Assembly: GCF_000495795.1 (NCBI RefSeq)
Contig: NZ_AWGD01000021.1
Coordinates: 124,001-188,000, forward strand
DNA: 64,000 nt
Direction of reading: 5' to 3'
Origin: Asticcacaulis sp. AC460
GTDB lineage: Bacteria > Pseudomonadota > Alphaproteobacteria > Caulobacterales > Caulobacteraceae
The translations under genes and the position numbers were made by a program. The notes under the pieces are model-generated. The model made no database searches and had not been told where the DNA came from. It saw only the letters and a list, made by a program, of their open reading frames with translations. Positions 36,756 to 47,346 of the stretch are shown one piece after another (position 1 is the stretch's first letter; each line of letters opens with the position of its first letter).

Positions 36756-37199
36756 CTAGGTCTCATCGGCGCCACCAGGCAGGGCGCTATGCGGTGTCCG
36801 CAGCGTTTTTGCGTGATGCTTGCGCCGGATGTTGTAGATGGTCTGCGGCGTGTCGATCCGAGCGAGTTCGGCTTCACCGTCAGCGGCCATATCCAGGCCC
36901 GCGGCGTGGCATAAGGCCGCCAAGGTGACCACGGCTCCGCCCACTTCCTGCGACGGTTCGCCCTTGTCGCGGCTCCAGGTATAGGCCACCAGGTCGCGCG
37001 CCTGGTCCTCGGTCATGCCAAGCGCCTGACACAGTTCGCCGGCCTCTTCGAAGAACCGGAAGCAGCGCTCGGAGAGGCAGTTGGTGATATCGGGACCGAA
37101 GCACGTCATCATCCATTCGGCGACACGGGCCTGATAGGACGGGACAGCCTGAGCGTCGTTGAGAGGTATTTCGGATGTCGGCTCGACGGGTACGGTCAT
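36756..37199 (-). CDS. MazG-like nucleotide pyrophosphohydrolase-related protein
   Basis: 147 residues from the ATG at 37199. The core reads ERCFRFFEEAGELCQALGMT, close to the EExxE helix of all-alpha NTP pyrophosphatases, followed by GEPSQEVGGAVVTLAALCHA with acidic residues spaced like the second metal site. The acidic set is less regular than in canonical MazG, so activity is uncertain. The start has only a weak ribosome-binding site. It lies downstream of pyrG on the same strand with a gap of about 100 bp. Confidence 0.7.
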   Translation of the reverse strand: MTVPVEPTSEIPLNDAQAVPSYQARVAEWMMTCFGPDITNCLSERCFRFFEEAGELCQALGMTEDQARDLVAYTWSRDKGEPSQEVGGAVVTLAALCHAAGLDMAADGEAELARIDTPQTIYNIRRKHHAKTLRTPHSALPGGADET

Positions 37200-37297
37200 G
37201 GATTTGGTCTTTGTGCTTACCCGAGATGCTCTCATGCGATATCGCGCGGAGGACGACGTGTTGAGTAGGCTCACCAAAACACCGGGCGATCCGCCAA

Positions 37298-38941
<1,644 letters not shown>

Positions 38942-38959
38942 TTACCCATCAAAGAAGGA

Positions 38960-38981
38960 CCCACGGGTTGGAACCCGTGGG
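38960..38981 (-). terminator. Hairpin between secG and pyrG
   Basis: Perfect 10-base arms CCCACGGGTT / AACCCGTGGG with a 2-base loop. On the minus strand it is followed by TCCTTCTTT, a weak T-rich tract, so it may be the secG terminator or a structure in the pyrG leader. Confidence 0.6.
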
Positions 38982-39012
38982 CCTGAAACCAAAAGTCTAA
39001 AGCGATTCGCCG

Positions 39013-39555
39013 TTACTGAGCGGGCGAAGTTGTCGTCGACGAACTCGAAGGCGCTGCTTTTGCCGGCGCCGGGGCCGACGCGCTGGGCGATGCCGTACGG
39101 CTGGACGTCGACGACGCACTGGCCGACGGACGCGCAACCGGTGCCTGAGACGCCGGAGCCGAGGAAGACGTCGGCGTGCCCAGCTTCAAGTCGGACAGGG
39201 ACGGCGCGGACGACGTGGCCTGCGCCGCGGCCGGAGCCTGCTGTTGTTCTTGTGGCTGGGTGGCCGGGGTCTGGACCGTCAGACCGGACGTATCCAGGTT
39301 TTGCAGGGCCGAGGACCGGGTGGCGCGGCTGTCGAGGTTCCCGACGACCGTCATGCCGATGGCGCAGGCAAAAAACAGGAAGCCCAGGATGGAGGTGGCG
39401 CGGGTCAGCAGGTTACCGGCGCCACGCGCCGACATGAAGCCCGACGGACCGCCGCCGACGCCCAGGGCGCCGCCTTCAGAACGCTGGATCAGGACCAGGC
39501 CGCCCAGAGCAAGGCAGATGATGATTTGGATGGTGAGCAGGATGCCGAATAACAT
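39013..39555 (-). CDS. secG: Preprotein translocase subunit SecG with long low-complexity tail
   Basis: 180 residues, longer than typical SecG. The first 75 residues are a standard SecG: membrane segment 1 (MLFGILLTIQIIICLALGGL), the VLIQRSEGGALG motif, GPSGFMSARGAGNLLTRAT, and membrane segment 2 (ILGFLFFACAIGMTVV). Residues from about 85 on are a Ser/Ala/Pro/Gln-rich, probably disordered tail of about 95 residues. SecG helps protein export through SecYE. Followed by a hairpin and pyrG. Confidence 0.93.
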   Translation of the reverse strand: MLFGILLTIQIIICLALGGLVLIQRSEGGALGVGGGPSGFMSARGAGNLLTRATSILGFLFFACAIGMTVVGNLDSRATRSSALQNLDTSGLTVQTPATQPQEQQQAPAAAQATSSAPSLSDLKLGTPTSSSAPASQAPVARPSASASSTSSRTASPSASAPAPAKAAPSSSSTTTSPAQ

Positions 39556-39954
39556 GTCAGGTTTTTGAACCGTAAAGGAAAGTCGCCGGGCCTTAGCATT
39601 GTCCCGGCCGGTTGGCCATAGGGCAATGCGGGTGTTGTGTCAGAAATATGATGTCTGAGGCTGGTTACAAGGGGTGAGGAGCCAATTGGTTATGGCCCAT
39701 TATAGAATTCCGTATAGTAACAGACCTTCCTCAACGTGGGCTGTTGCGACCAAATTTACAGCGGGCCCAATCCCCCACCGTCTCATTTGCTTCCAGCAAA
39801 TGATCCACGGCACGGGCCGCCCCGCTCCCCGTATAACGGGGAGGTATGAAATTACTCAATTTACGATAGCCCCATCGGGTAATTGGGAACATAAAATTGG
39901 GTAACTGGCAGTTGGCGAAGCAAGCTGTGCCATCCCCCAGATTGATACCCAGGC
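39556..39954. other. 399-bp intergenic region with palindromes, no gene supported
   Basis: Between the secG start and the tpiA stop. The right half is AT-richer than the surrounding genes. It contains two perfect short palindromes (listed separately). A 76-codon frame at 39674-39904 has no protein-like features. A secG promoter should lie at its left end, but no clear hexamers were found. Confidence 0.5.
39783..39843. repeat. REP-like pair of palindromes
   Basis: TCATTTGCT tcc AGCAAATGA (39783-39803) and CTCCCCGT ata ACGGGGAG (39825-39843), preceded by CCCCCACCGTC. The arrangement resembles small palindromic intergenic repeats common in alphaproteobacteria, with one hairpin of variable sequence next to one of the CTCCCCGT type. 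Only one copy was seen in this window. Confidence 0.5.
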
Positions 39955-40692
39955 TTAGTCGCCGGCGGCGATGATCGGGGCAAATTCCTCGACCGTGAGC
40001 GACGCGCCACCGACAAGGGCGCCGCCGACGCCCGACAGCTTCAGGACATGGGCCGCGTTGGACGGCTTCACCGAGCCACCATACAGGATGTTCGGATTTG
40101 CACCCGGAAAACGCTCGCTCAGCCAGGTCCGGATCAGCCCGATGGCCTCAACGATCTGGGCGTCCGACGCGATCATGCCTGTGCCGATCGCCCAGACGGG
40201 CTCATACGACACGTGGAACTCACGACCGTCCAGGTCGTCAGGCAGGCTGTCCCTAAGCTGTTTGGTCAGCACGTCGACGGTCTTGCCCGCCTTGCGCTGA
40301 TCCAGGGTTTCTCCGATACAGACAATGGGAATGAGGTCCGCGCGCAGGGCCGCGCCGACCTTTCGGGCGACCAGTTCACACGGTTCCAGGTGGCCGTGGC
40401 GGCGTTCGGAGTGTCCCAGGATCACCAACGAGGCGCCGGCATCGCGAAGCTGGGCGGCGGAGATGTCCCCGGTGTAGGCGCCGCCGTCCATGTAATGGCA
40501 GTCCTGACCGCCCAGGCGGACAGGGGTGCCCTCCAGGACCCGGTGCATCAGGGGCAGAAGCGTGGCAGGGGGAAATATGGCGACATCCGAAGCATGGCTT
40601 CGGGCGATTTCGGCAATAGCTTCGGCGACCGGAAGGGCGGCCGCAAGGCCGTTCATCTTCCAGTTGGCCGCGATCAGATGGCGTTGTGGCAT
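39955..40692 (-). CDS. tpiA: Triosephosphate isomerase
   Basis: 245 residues. Interconverts dihydroxyacetone phosphate and glyceraldehyde 3-phosphate. Catalytic residues are visible: lysine in AANWKMNG, histidine in ILGHSERR, and glutamate in YEPVWAIGTG. Phosphate-binding loops GTG and YGGSVKPSN are present. It is divergent from ppiD with 234 bp between the two starts. Confidence 0.97.
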   Translation of the reverse strand: MPQRHLIAANWKMNGLAAALPVAEAIAEIARSHASDVAIFPPATLLPLMHRVLEGTPVRLGGQDCHYMDGGAYTGDISAAQLRDAGASLVILGHSERRHGHLEPCELVARKVGAALRADLIPIVCIGETLDQRKAGKTVDVLTKQLRDSLPDDLDGREFHVSYEPVWAIGTGMIASDAQIVEAIGLIRTWLSERFPGANPNILYGGSVKPSNAAHVLKLSGVGGALVGGASLTVEEFAPIIAAGD

Positions 40693-40926
40693 TACGTTCT
40701 GTGCTGGCTGTTTTTGTGGCGGGCGCGCCGCCCCTCCCCGTCATTCGAAGTAATCGGTTGCGCACTTGCGAAAAACCATAGACCGACTGTGCGCATCAAG
40801 CCAAGGGAAAAGCCCAGGATTTGCTTGAAACAATTAAATTCCCTTTGTAACAGCCATATTTGTGCCGTAAGAGGAGGCACATTTCAGCGCCATCACCGGC
40901 GTTTCTAAAAGGCGGAATACGGCTTC

Positions 40927-42867
40927 ATGATCAACTCTCTGCGCGATTTTACCAAGACCTGGGTTTTCAAGGGACTTATGGTCGTCATCGCGGCCTCGTT
41001 CATCACTATCGGTGGAAGAGCCATGTTCCAGCCGCAGTTTTCGACCGACGTCGTGGAGGCCGGCAATCAAAAGGTGACCCCCGCCGAGTTCAAGGCGAAG
41101 GTCGAGAGCATGAAGCGCTATTATGAAGAACAGGGCCAGACGATCACGAACGAACAGATGATCGAGGCCAATCTTCCCGGTCGCCTGGCCACGGAGCTGG
41201 GTGATCAGAAGGCAACCGTCGCGTGGCTCGACCAACTGGGCATCCGGCCGTCGGCCAAGCTGATCCTGGCCGAAGTCGCCAAGATCCCGGTCTTCTTCAA
41301 CAGCGTCACCGGCCGTTTCGACATGGACACCTATCGTCAGCAACTGCGTAACCGCGACATGACCGACACCATGTTCGAGTCGGACCTGCGCGACCAGATC
41401 GCTGTCCAGCAATATGTCAGCAGCGCTCAAGCCGGCCTTGAAGCGCCCCGGGTCTTTGCCGCCACGACCGCCGCTTTCGGGCTTCAGTCGCGTGACATGA
41501 GCGTGTTTATCCTGTCGCCGCAGAACGTCTCGGTTCCGGGCGACCCCACGGACACGGACCTGAGCACCTTCTATAAGGACAATCAGGCGCGGTTCACCCT
41601 GCCGGAAATGCGTCAGGCTTCGGTCATCACCTTCTCGGTCGTCAATTACGCCAAGGACGTCCAGGTCAGCGAAGAAGAACTTCGGCAACTGTACGAAACG
41701 CGCCGCGCCTCGCTGGCCACGCCGGAGGTGCGTTCCTTCGTTCAGGTTAGTGCCCCTGATATGGGCGCAGCCAACAAGATCTCCGCCGCTCTGAAAGCCG
41801 GCCGTACGCCGGAAGACGCCGCCAAGGCCAATAAGGGCGAAGTGATTTCCTATACCCTGCGCCCCAAGACCGCCATCGCGGACGGCAAGGTCGGCGAGGC
41901 CGCTTTCAAGATGCAGACGGCCGAGGTTTCGGCGCCGATCCAGGGTACCCTGGGCGTCTCCGTCGTGAAGATGGGCGAGATCAAGATCGGCTCGGCGCCG
42001 TCCTTTGAAAGCGCCCGCGCGGAACTGGAAGCGGATCTGCGCCGCCAGCGTGGTGCCGAAAAGCTCAACGAAGCCAGCAATGCCTTTGCGACTGCGCTGG
42101 AAAAGGGTGAAGATTTCGACGCCGCCGCCAAGCGTCTTGGGCTGACGGTTGCGCCGCTCGAGCCGATTACGGCCGAGGGTATGGGCCAGTCGGGCAACAA
42201 CTATTCGACCTATGGCGCGCTGGTGAAGGGTATTTTCGACCTGCCGCAGGTCGGCAGCGTCTCGGAAGTCCTGCCGCTGGGCGAAGGCGAGTATTTTGCT
42301 CTGAAGCTGAACGGGATGCGGCCCGCCGGTGCGCCGCCGCTCGAGCAGATCAAGGGTGACCTGACCGTGTTGTGGCGTCGTGAGAAGGCGCAGGAAGCCA
42401 TCAACGCCGAAGCGGACAAGGTTATGGCGCGTATCGCCAAGGGCGAAAGCCTGGCCGCGGTGGCCGCCAGCTACAAGGCCGAAGTGCGCAGCCAGAAGGG
42501 CGTGACACGCCAGACGGCGCAGCAAATGCAAATGCCGCAGCCCCTGGCCGCGCGGGTGTTCACCGCGAAGGCGGGTGAGAGCTTCCGTGCCGACATGCCG
42601 GTGCAGGGCATTCCGGCCGTCGCCATCGGCCGCCTGGACGCCATCAACCAGAGCGACGCAGCCCAGGCCAATACCATGGCGACCATGGGCAAGCGCCAGG
42701 TCACGCAGGAACTGGGCGGCGACATGACCAGCCTGATTCAGCAGGGTGCGCGCACGGCTGTCAAAGCCAAGGTGCATACGGATGCCGCTTATCGCGCCCT
42801 GGGGCTGGAGCCGCCCGCAGCCTCTGCCGGCACGTCGTCGTCGAGCAAGGCCGGCACCAAGTCGTGA
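40927..42867 (+). CDS. ppiD: Periplasmic folding chaperone PpiD (SurA/parvulin-like)
   Basis: 646 residues. A short cytoplasmic N-terminus (MINSLRDFTKTWVFKGLMVV), one membrane segment (about 16-30), an N-terminal SurA-like chaperone region (NQKVTPAEFKAKVESMKRYY), a weakly conserved central parvulin-type region, and a C-terminal chaperone domain ending in a Ser/Ala/Lys-rich tail. PpiD works near the Sec translocon on emerging envelope proteins. Its stop overlaps a possible GTG start of trpE (GTGA). Confidence 0.85.
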   Translation: MINSLRDFTKTWVFKGLMVVIAASFITIGGRAMFQPQFSTDVVEAGNQKVTPAEFKAKVESMKRYYEEQGQTITNEQMIEANLPGRLATELGDQKATVAWLDQLGIRPSAKLILAEVAKIPVFFNSVTGRFDMDTYRQQLRNRDMTDTMFESDLRDQIAVQQYVSSAQAGLEAPRVFAATTAAFGLQSRDMSVFILSPQNVSVPGDPTDTDLSTFYKDNQARFTLPEMRQASVITFSVVNYAKDVQVSEEELRQLYETRRASLATPEVRSFVQVSAPDMGAANKISAALKAGRTPEDAAKANKGEVISYTLRPKTAIADGKVGEAAFKMQTAEVSAPIQGTLGVSVVKMGEIKIGSAPSFESARAELEADLRRQRGAEKLNEASNAFATALEKGEDFDAAAKRLGLTVAPLEPITAEGMGQSGNNYSTYGALVKGIFDLPQVGSVSEVLPLGEGEYFALKLNGMRPAGAPPLEQIKGDLTVLWRREKAQEAINAEADKVMARIAKGESLAAVAASYKAEVRSQKGVTRQTAQQMQMPQPLAARVFTAKAGESFRADMPVQGIPAVAIGRLDAINQSDAAQANTMATMGKRQVTQELGGDMTSLIQQGARTAVKAKVHTDAAYRALGLEPPAASAGTSSSSKAGTKS

Positions 42868-42878
42868 CGGGTATCGGA

Positions 42879-44381
42879 ATGACAGCCCTCGCCCACAGTA
42901 ATTTCGAAACTGCCTATGATGCCGGCCAGCCGCAGATCGTCTGGCGCAAGCTGATCGACGATCTGGAAACGCCAGTGTCAGCCTATCTGAAGCTGGGCCG
43001 CGACCGGCCGTACAGTTTCCTGTTCGAGTCGGTCGAGGGCGGCGCCCTGTCGGGGCGGTATTCGATCCTGACGCTCAATCCTGATCTGGTGTGGCGCTCG
43101 TTCGGCGAGCGCGCCGAGGTCGCTCTGGGCGCCGCATCCATAACCAAAGGGTTATATACGGTCGACAGCGTTCCTACGCTCGACAGTTTGCGCGCATTGG
43201 TTGCCGCCAACAAGATGACCATCCCTGAGGGACTGCCGCCGATGGTGTCGGGGCTGTTCGGTGTGTTTGGCTACGACATGGTGCGGTTGATCGAGCCTTT
43301 GGGCGAAGCCAATCCGGATCCGTTGAACCTGCCCGATGCGGTGGTGGTGCGCCCCAGTGTCATCTGCGTGTTCGACAATGTGGCGCATGAGATTTTGCTG
43401 GCGTCGCCGGTGTGGCCGGACGGGGCCAAGGCGCAGGACGCCTATAGCGCGGCCTGCGCGCGGCTGGATGCGGTCGAGGCCGATTTGCGGGTGCCTTTGG
43501 CGGCCCAGCCGACCCCGCGGGACCATCATCAGGAAGCTCTGATGTCGCCGACCTCGCCGCTCGATTTCGGCAGCATGGTCGCGGCGTCGAAAGAGTATAT
43601 CGCGGCGGGCGACATCTTTCAGGTGGTGTTGAGCCATCGGTTCGAGGCGTCGTATGGGCTGGACCCGTTTGCGTTTTACCGGTCGCTGCGCCGGCACAAT
43701 CCGTCGCCCTATCTGTTCTATCTGAACTTCGGTGAGTTCCAGTTGGCGGGGTCGTCGCCGGAAATCCTGGTACGGGTGCGAGATGGCAAGCTGACCATCC
43801 GCCCGATCGCCGGGACGCGTCCGCGCGGCAAGACGGCGGAACTGGACAAGGCTTTGGAGGCTGAGTTGCTGGCCGATCCGAAGGAACTGTCCGAGCACCT
43901 GATGCTGCTTGATCTGGGCCGCAACGATGTCGGCCGGGTAGCCAAGCCGGCGTCGGTAAAGGTGACCGAGAAGTTTATCATCGAACGCTACAGCCACGTG
44001 ATGCACATCGTGTCGAATGTCGAAGGCGATGCGCCGGCGGATCTGGATCCGGTGGATGCTTTGCTGGCGGCGCTGCCGGCCGGAACGCTGTCGGGTGCGC
44101 CGAAGGTGCGGGCGATGGAGATCATCGACGAGCTGGAAGGCGTGAAGCGCGGTGTCGGATACGGCGGTGGCGTCGGCTATATCAGCAGCGGCGGCAGCGT
44201 CGATGTCTGTATCGTGCTGCGGACGGCGATTTTCAAGGATCGGATGATCTATGTTCAGGCGGGCGCCGGTGTTGTCGCCGACAGCGTGCCGCAGATGGAA
44301 TATGAGGAGACTTGCCATAAGGCCGGTGCGCTGATCAAGGCGGCGCAGGACGCCTGGCGGTACACCTACTCGAAAAACTAA
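42879..44381 (+). CDS. trpE: Anthranilate synthase component I
   Basis: 500 residues from the ATG at 42879 (MTALAHSNFETAYDAGQPQI); a GTG at 42864, overlapping the ppiD stop, would add five residues. Converts chorismate to anthranilate with ammonia from TrpG. Chorismate-binding motifs: GDIFQVVLSHRFE, YLNFGEFQLAGSSPEILVRV, RPIAGTRPRGKT, LDLGRNDVGRV and LPAGTLSGAPKVRAMEIIDE. It is physically apart from trpG by a small membrane-protein gene and repeat element C, so the two synthase subunits are in separate transcripts. Confidence 0.96.
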   Translation: MTALAHSNFETAYDAGQPQIVWRKLIDDLETPVSAYLKLGRDRPYSFLFESVEGGALSGRYSILTLNPDLVWRSFGERAEVALGAASITKGLYTVDSVPTLDSLRALVAANKMTIPEGLPPMVSGLFGVFGYDMVRLIEPLGEANPDPLNLPDAVVVRPSVICVFDNVAHEILLASPVWPDGAKAQDAYSAACARLDAVEADLRVPLAAQPTPRDHHQEALMSPTSPLDFGSMVAASKEYIAAGDIFQVVLSHRFEASYGLDPFAFYRSLRRHNPSPYLFYLNFGEFQLAGSSPEILVRVRDGKLTIRPIAGTRPRGKTAELDKALEAELLADPKELSEHLMLLDLGRNDVGRVAKPASVKVTEKFIIERYSHVMHIVSNVEGDAPADLDPVDALLAALPAGTLSGAPKVRAMEIIDELEGVKRGVGYGGGVGYISSGGSVDVCIVLRTAIFKDRMIYVQAGAGVVADSVPQMEYEETCHKAGALIKAAQDAWRYTYSKN

Positions 44382-44382
44382 C

Positions 44383-44496
44383 GGGGTGTGGGGTCCGTGA
44401 CCCCACAAAACCTTCTTTTCACTGAAAAAGCCTTGCCTCTTCGGGCAAGGCTTTTTCAGTGAAGGGAAAGTCTTGGGGCCGCAGGCCCCAAACCCC
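44383..44496. repeat. Intergenic junction element, copy C (complete)
   Basis: Left hairpin GTGGGGTC cgt GACCCCAC, central hairpin with perfect 18-base arms (44420-44437 and 44444-44461, starting CACTGAAAAAGCC) and a TCTTCG loop, and right hairpin TTGGGGCC gca GGCCCCAA, closed by GGGGT / ACCCC. It starts 2 bases after the trpE stop and ends 14 bases before the stop of the convergent gene at 44511, so it probably terminates both. Confidence 0.9.
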
Positions 44497-44510
44497 ATTC
44501 GTTTTCCGTG

Positions 44511-44753
44511 TCAGTGTTCCACCACGGCGGTTTTGGCCGACAGCTCAAAATCCGCTTGGGGCTTCGCCTTAACGACCGGCTCAGACGTTGCCGCAACCGG
44601 CTTTGCCGGTTCGCTCCCGGCCACCGTCGCCAGCAGGGCGCCCGACAGCGCAAAGCCCGCCACCGCCGCCATGGTCAGCAAGCCATTACGCGGTTTCCCC
44701 CGCGACGACAGAAGCTCAAGGGCATGATCAAGGCGATGATCGCGGTCGGACAT
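44511..44753 (-). CDS. Hypothetical single-pass membrane protein
   Basis: 80 residues from the ATG at 44753 (MSDRDHRLDHALELLSSRGK), preceded by CAGGTG at 8 bases. A short charged N-terminus resembles an anti-sigma-type cytoplasmic tail, followed by one membrane segment (about 27-45, LLTMAAVAGFALSGALLATV) and a periplasmic Pro/Ala/Lys-rich end. Unknown family. Divergent from trpG and convergent with trpE. Confidence 0.65.
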   Translation of the reverse strand: MSDRDHRLDHALELLSSRGKPRNGLLTMAAVAGFALSGALLATVAGSEPAKPVAATSEPVVKAKPQADFELSAKTAVVEH

Positions 44754-44870
44754 AAAACACCTGCACACAGAATTCGTATCTGCGGCAGTTAAGCCCGCAA
44801 CGGTTAATCAATCTTAACCATAAAGCAAAATCTTAAGGCTTTTAAACAGCGACACTTTTCCTTACATAAA

Positions 44871-44886
44871 GGGCGCGGAGGCGCCC
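44871..44886 (+). promoter_or_regulatory. Hairpin enclosing the trpG ribosome-binding site
   Basis: GGGCGC gggg-type stem: GGGCGC (44871-44876), loop GGAG, GCGCCC (44881-44886), with the ATG starting two bases later. The loop and the next G form the GGAGG ribosome-binding site of trpG, so the site is partly buried in a 6-bp G/C stem. The structure could lower or condition translation. Confidence 0.6.
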
Positions 44887-44887
44887 C

Positions 44888-45481
44888 ATGATCCTGGTCA
44901 TCGATAATTACGACAGCTTTACCTACAACCTGGTCCATTACCTGGCCGAGCTGGGCGCCGATACGCAAGTCTACCGCAACGACGCGCTCAGCGTTCAGGA
45001 CGCCCTCGCCCTGGCGCCGAACGCCATCCTGCTGTCACCCGGCCCCTGCGCGCCCGACCAGGCCGGCATCTGCCTGCCCCTGCTCCGCGCCGCGCCCGAA
45101 GACATGCCGGTCCTGGGTGTCTGCCTCGGCCATCAGTCGATCGGCCAGGCCTATGGCGGCGATGTCATCCGCGCCAAGACGTTGATGCACGGTAAGACCT
45201 CGCAGATCCATCACAACAATATGGGCATCTTCAAGGACTTGCCTAATCCTTTTACAGCGACACGTTATCATTCGCTGGCCGTCAAAAAGGAAACCCTGCC
45301 CGAGGATCTGATCATCACCGCCTGGACAGACGACGGTGAAATCATGGGCGTTCAGCACAAGACCCGTCCAATCCATGGCGTCCAGTTCCACCCGGAATCG
45401 ATCGCCACAGAAGGTGGCCATCAACTGCTGGCCAACTTCCTGGCCCTGGCCGGCATCGAAAGCCACAACCTCTATGTCTGA
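44888..45481 (+). CDS. trpG: Anthranilate synthase component II (glutamine amidotransferase)
   Basis: 197 residues. Class I amidotransferase: [13 protein letters not shown] start, [13 protein letters not shown], nucleophile cysteine in [17 protein letters not shown], and the His-Glu pair in [14 protein letters not shown]. It supplies ammonia to TrpE and could also serve p-aminobenzoate synthesis, as no separate pabA is seen here. Its stop overlaps the trpD start by 8 bases, so the two are coupled. A hairpin covers its ribosome-binding site. Confidence 0.96.
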   Translation: MILVIDNYDSFTYNLVHYLAELGADTQVYRNDALSVQDALALAPNAILLSPGPCAPDQAGICLPLLRAAPEDMPVLGVCLGHQSIGQAYGGDVIRAKTLMHGKTSQIHHNNMGIFKDLPNPFTATRYHSLAVKKETLPEDLIITAWTDDGEIMGVQHKTRPIHGVQFHPESIATEGGHQLLANFLALAGIESHNLYV

Positions 45482-46487
45482 CGCCTTCAAACCCCTGCTG
45501 GCCAAGCTGGCGGACGGCGCCACCCTGGACGGTGATGACGCCGAAACCTTCTTTGCCGCCTGCCTGCGCGGCGAACCGACACCGGCCCAGGTCGCCGCCG
45601 CCGTCACCGCTATCCGGTTGCGCGGCGAAACCGTCGGCGAAATCGCCGCCTGCGCGCGGGCCATGCGCAACGCAGCCATCAAGCTGGACCATCCCTACGA
45701 CGTCGTCGATGTCTGCGGGACCGGCGGGGATGGCCTGCATACCCTCAACATCTCTACCGCCGTGGGATTCGTCGCGGCCGGCGGTGGACTTAAGGTCGCC
45801 AAACATGGCAACCGCGCCATCACCTCCAAGTCCGGTACGGCCGACGTGTTGTCCGCTTTGGGCGTCAATATCGAAGCCACGCTGGAACAACAGCGCAAGG
45901 CGCTCGATGAGGCCGGGATATGTTTCCTGTTCGCCCAGGCCCACCACGGCGCCATGCGGCACGTTTCGCCGATCCGGCAGCAACTCGGTTTCCGTACGAT
46001 TTTCAATCTGTTGGGACCGCTTTCTAATCCTGCAGGTGCAAAGCGTCAGGTTGTCGGCGTGCCCCATGTCCGCTTCGTCGAGCCGATCGCTCAGGCCTTG
46101 GGTGCGCTGGGCGCGACGCGCGCCTGGTCGGTGCACGGATCGGGTCTGGACGAACTGACGACGACCGGTGAAACCGAAGTCGCCGAATGGCACAACGGCA
46201 ATGTCCGCCTGTTCCGAATCACACCGGAAGCGGTCGGCTTGCCCCGGGCAGCGCTGGCCGATATCGTCGGCGGGGCGCCGGAGCATAATGCGGCCGCCCT
46301 GCGCGCCTTGCTTGAGGGTGAAAAAGGCGCCTACCGCGATATCGTCCTTTTGAATGCCGCAGCCGCCTTCCTGGTCGGCGATAAGGCCGAAACGCTGAAG
46401 GACGGCATCGCGCTGGCAGCCGAAACCATCGACAGCGGCAAGGCGCTTCAGGCTTTGGACCGGCTGGCCGCCATCACGCATTCCTGA
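45474..46487 (+). CDS. trpD: Anthranilate phosphoribosyltransferase
   Basis: 337 residues from the ATG at 45474. Transfers phosphoribosyl from PRPP to anthranilate. Motifs: [20 protein letters not shown] (PRPP binding), [41 protein letters not shown] (anthranilate site) and [10 protein letters not shown]. It is the middle gene of trpGDC, overlapping trpG by 8 bases; trpC starts 64 bp further on. Confidence 0.97.
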   Translation: MSDAFKPLLAKLADGATLDGDDAETFFAACLRGEPTPAQVAAAVTAIRLRGETVGEIAACARAMRNAAIKLDHPYDVVDVCGTGGDGLHTLNISTAVGFVAAGGGLKVAKHGNRAITSKSGTADVLSALGVNIEATLEQQRKALDEAGICFLFAQAHHGAMRHVSPIRQQLGFRTIFNLLGPLSNPAGAKRQVVGVPHVRFVEPIAQALGALGATRAWSVHGSGLDELTTTGETEVAEWHNGNVRLFRITPEAVGLPRAALADIVGGAPEHNAAALRALLEGEKGAYRDIVLLNAAAAFLVGDKAETLKDGIALAAETIDSGKALQALDRLAAITHS

Positions 46488-46551
46488 CCAAGACTGATTT
46501 TCCACCGCGCTAACCGACAGGTAAGCTTGCGGCAGAGCAAGAGGAGCCTCC

Positions 46552-47346
46552 ATGGCCGATATCCTGGAACATATCGCCGGCTATAAGCGCGACGAGGTCG
46601 CTCAACGCCGTGGCGCGATTCTGGTCTCCGATCTGGAGGCGCAGATCGCCGACGTGGGCGCGCCGCGGGGATTTACGCGGGCGCTGGTCGAGGGTAAGCG
46701 TCCGCAGAACCTGTCGCTGATCGCCGAGGTCAAGAAGGCTAGCCCGTCGAAGGGGTTGATTCGCGAAGACTTCGATCCGGCCTTCCTGGCGCAGTGTTAT
46801 GAGGCCGGGGGCGCGTCCTGCCTGTCGATCCTGACCGACAATCCCAGCTTCCAAGGCCACGAATCGCACTTCCAGGCGGCGCGCAATGCCGTCACCCTGC
46901 CCTGCATCCGCAAGGAATTCCTTGTCGACACCTGGCAGGTGACCGAATCACGCGCCCTTGGGGCGGATGCGATTTTGGTCATCATGGCTATGATCGATGA
47001 CGCCCTGGCGGAGGATCTGATCGACGCCGCGCATCATTACGGCATGGATGCACTTGTTGAAGTGCACGACGCCGAAGAGATGGATCGCGCGCTTAAACTT
47101 CAGTCGAAATTGATTGGTATAAACAACAGAAATCTTAGAGATTTCATCGTTGATTTGAAAACGACGGAAATCCTGGCGGACAAGGTATCGAATGACCACG
47201 TCCTGGTCGCCGAAAGCGGTATCTTTACACCATTTGACGTGCAAAGGCTGGCCCTTACTGGCGCCACGGCCATGCTGGTCGGCGAAAGCCTTATGCGACA
47301 AGGCGATGTGACCGAAGCGACCAAAAATCTGCTGGCGTTAGCTTGA
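46552..47346 (+). CDS. trpC: Indole-3-glycerol phosphate synthase
   Basis: 264 residues, monofunctional (not fused to trpF). TIM-barrel motifs: [20 protein letters not shown] with catalytic Lys, [51 protein letters not shown] and MLVGESLMR. An AAGAGGAG ribosome-binding site precedes the ATG. A run of AT-rich, locally rare codons (ATA, AGA, AGA) lies at 47092-47165. The stop codon lies inside the -35 element of the lexA promoter. Confidence 0.96.
   Translation: MADILEHIAGYKRDEVAQRRGAILVSDLEAQIADVGAPRGFTRALVEGKRPQNLSLIAEVKKASPSKGLIREDFDPAFLAQCYEAGGASCLSILTDNPSFQGHESHFQAARNAVTLPCIRKEFLVDTWQVTESRALGADAILVIMAMIDDALAEDLIDAAHHYGMDALVEVHDAEEMDRALKLQSKLIGINNRNLRDFIVDLKTTEILADKVSNDHVLVAESGIFTPFDVQRLALTGATAMLVGESLMRQGDVTEATKNLLALA

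Noticed and set aside
39674-39904. 76-codon plus-strand frame upstream of tpiA
   Set aside because: It runs through the palindromes, has unusual composition, no ribosome-binding site and no protein-like pattern.
46552-47346. Fusion of trpC with trpF
   Set aside because: The protein ends at 264 residues, right after the TrpC barrel, with no phosphoribosylanthranilate isomerase part.
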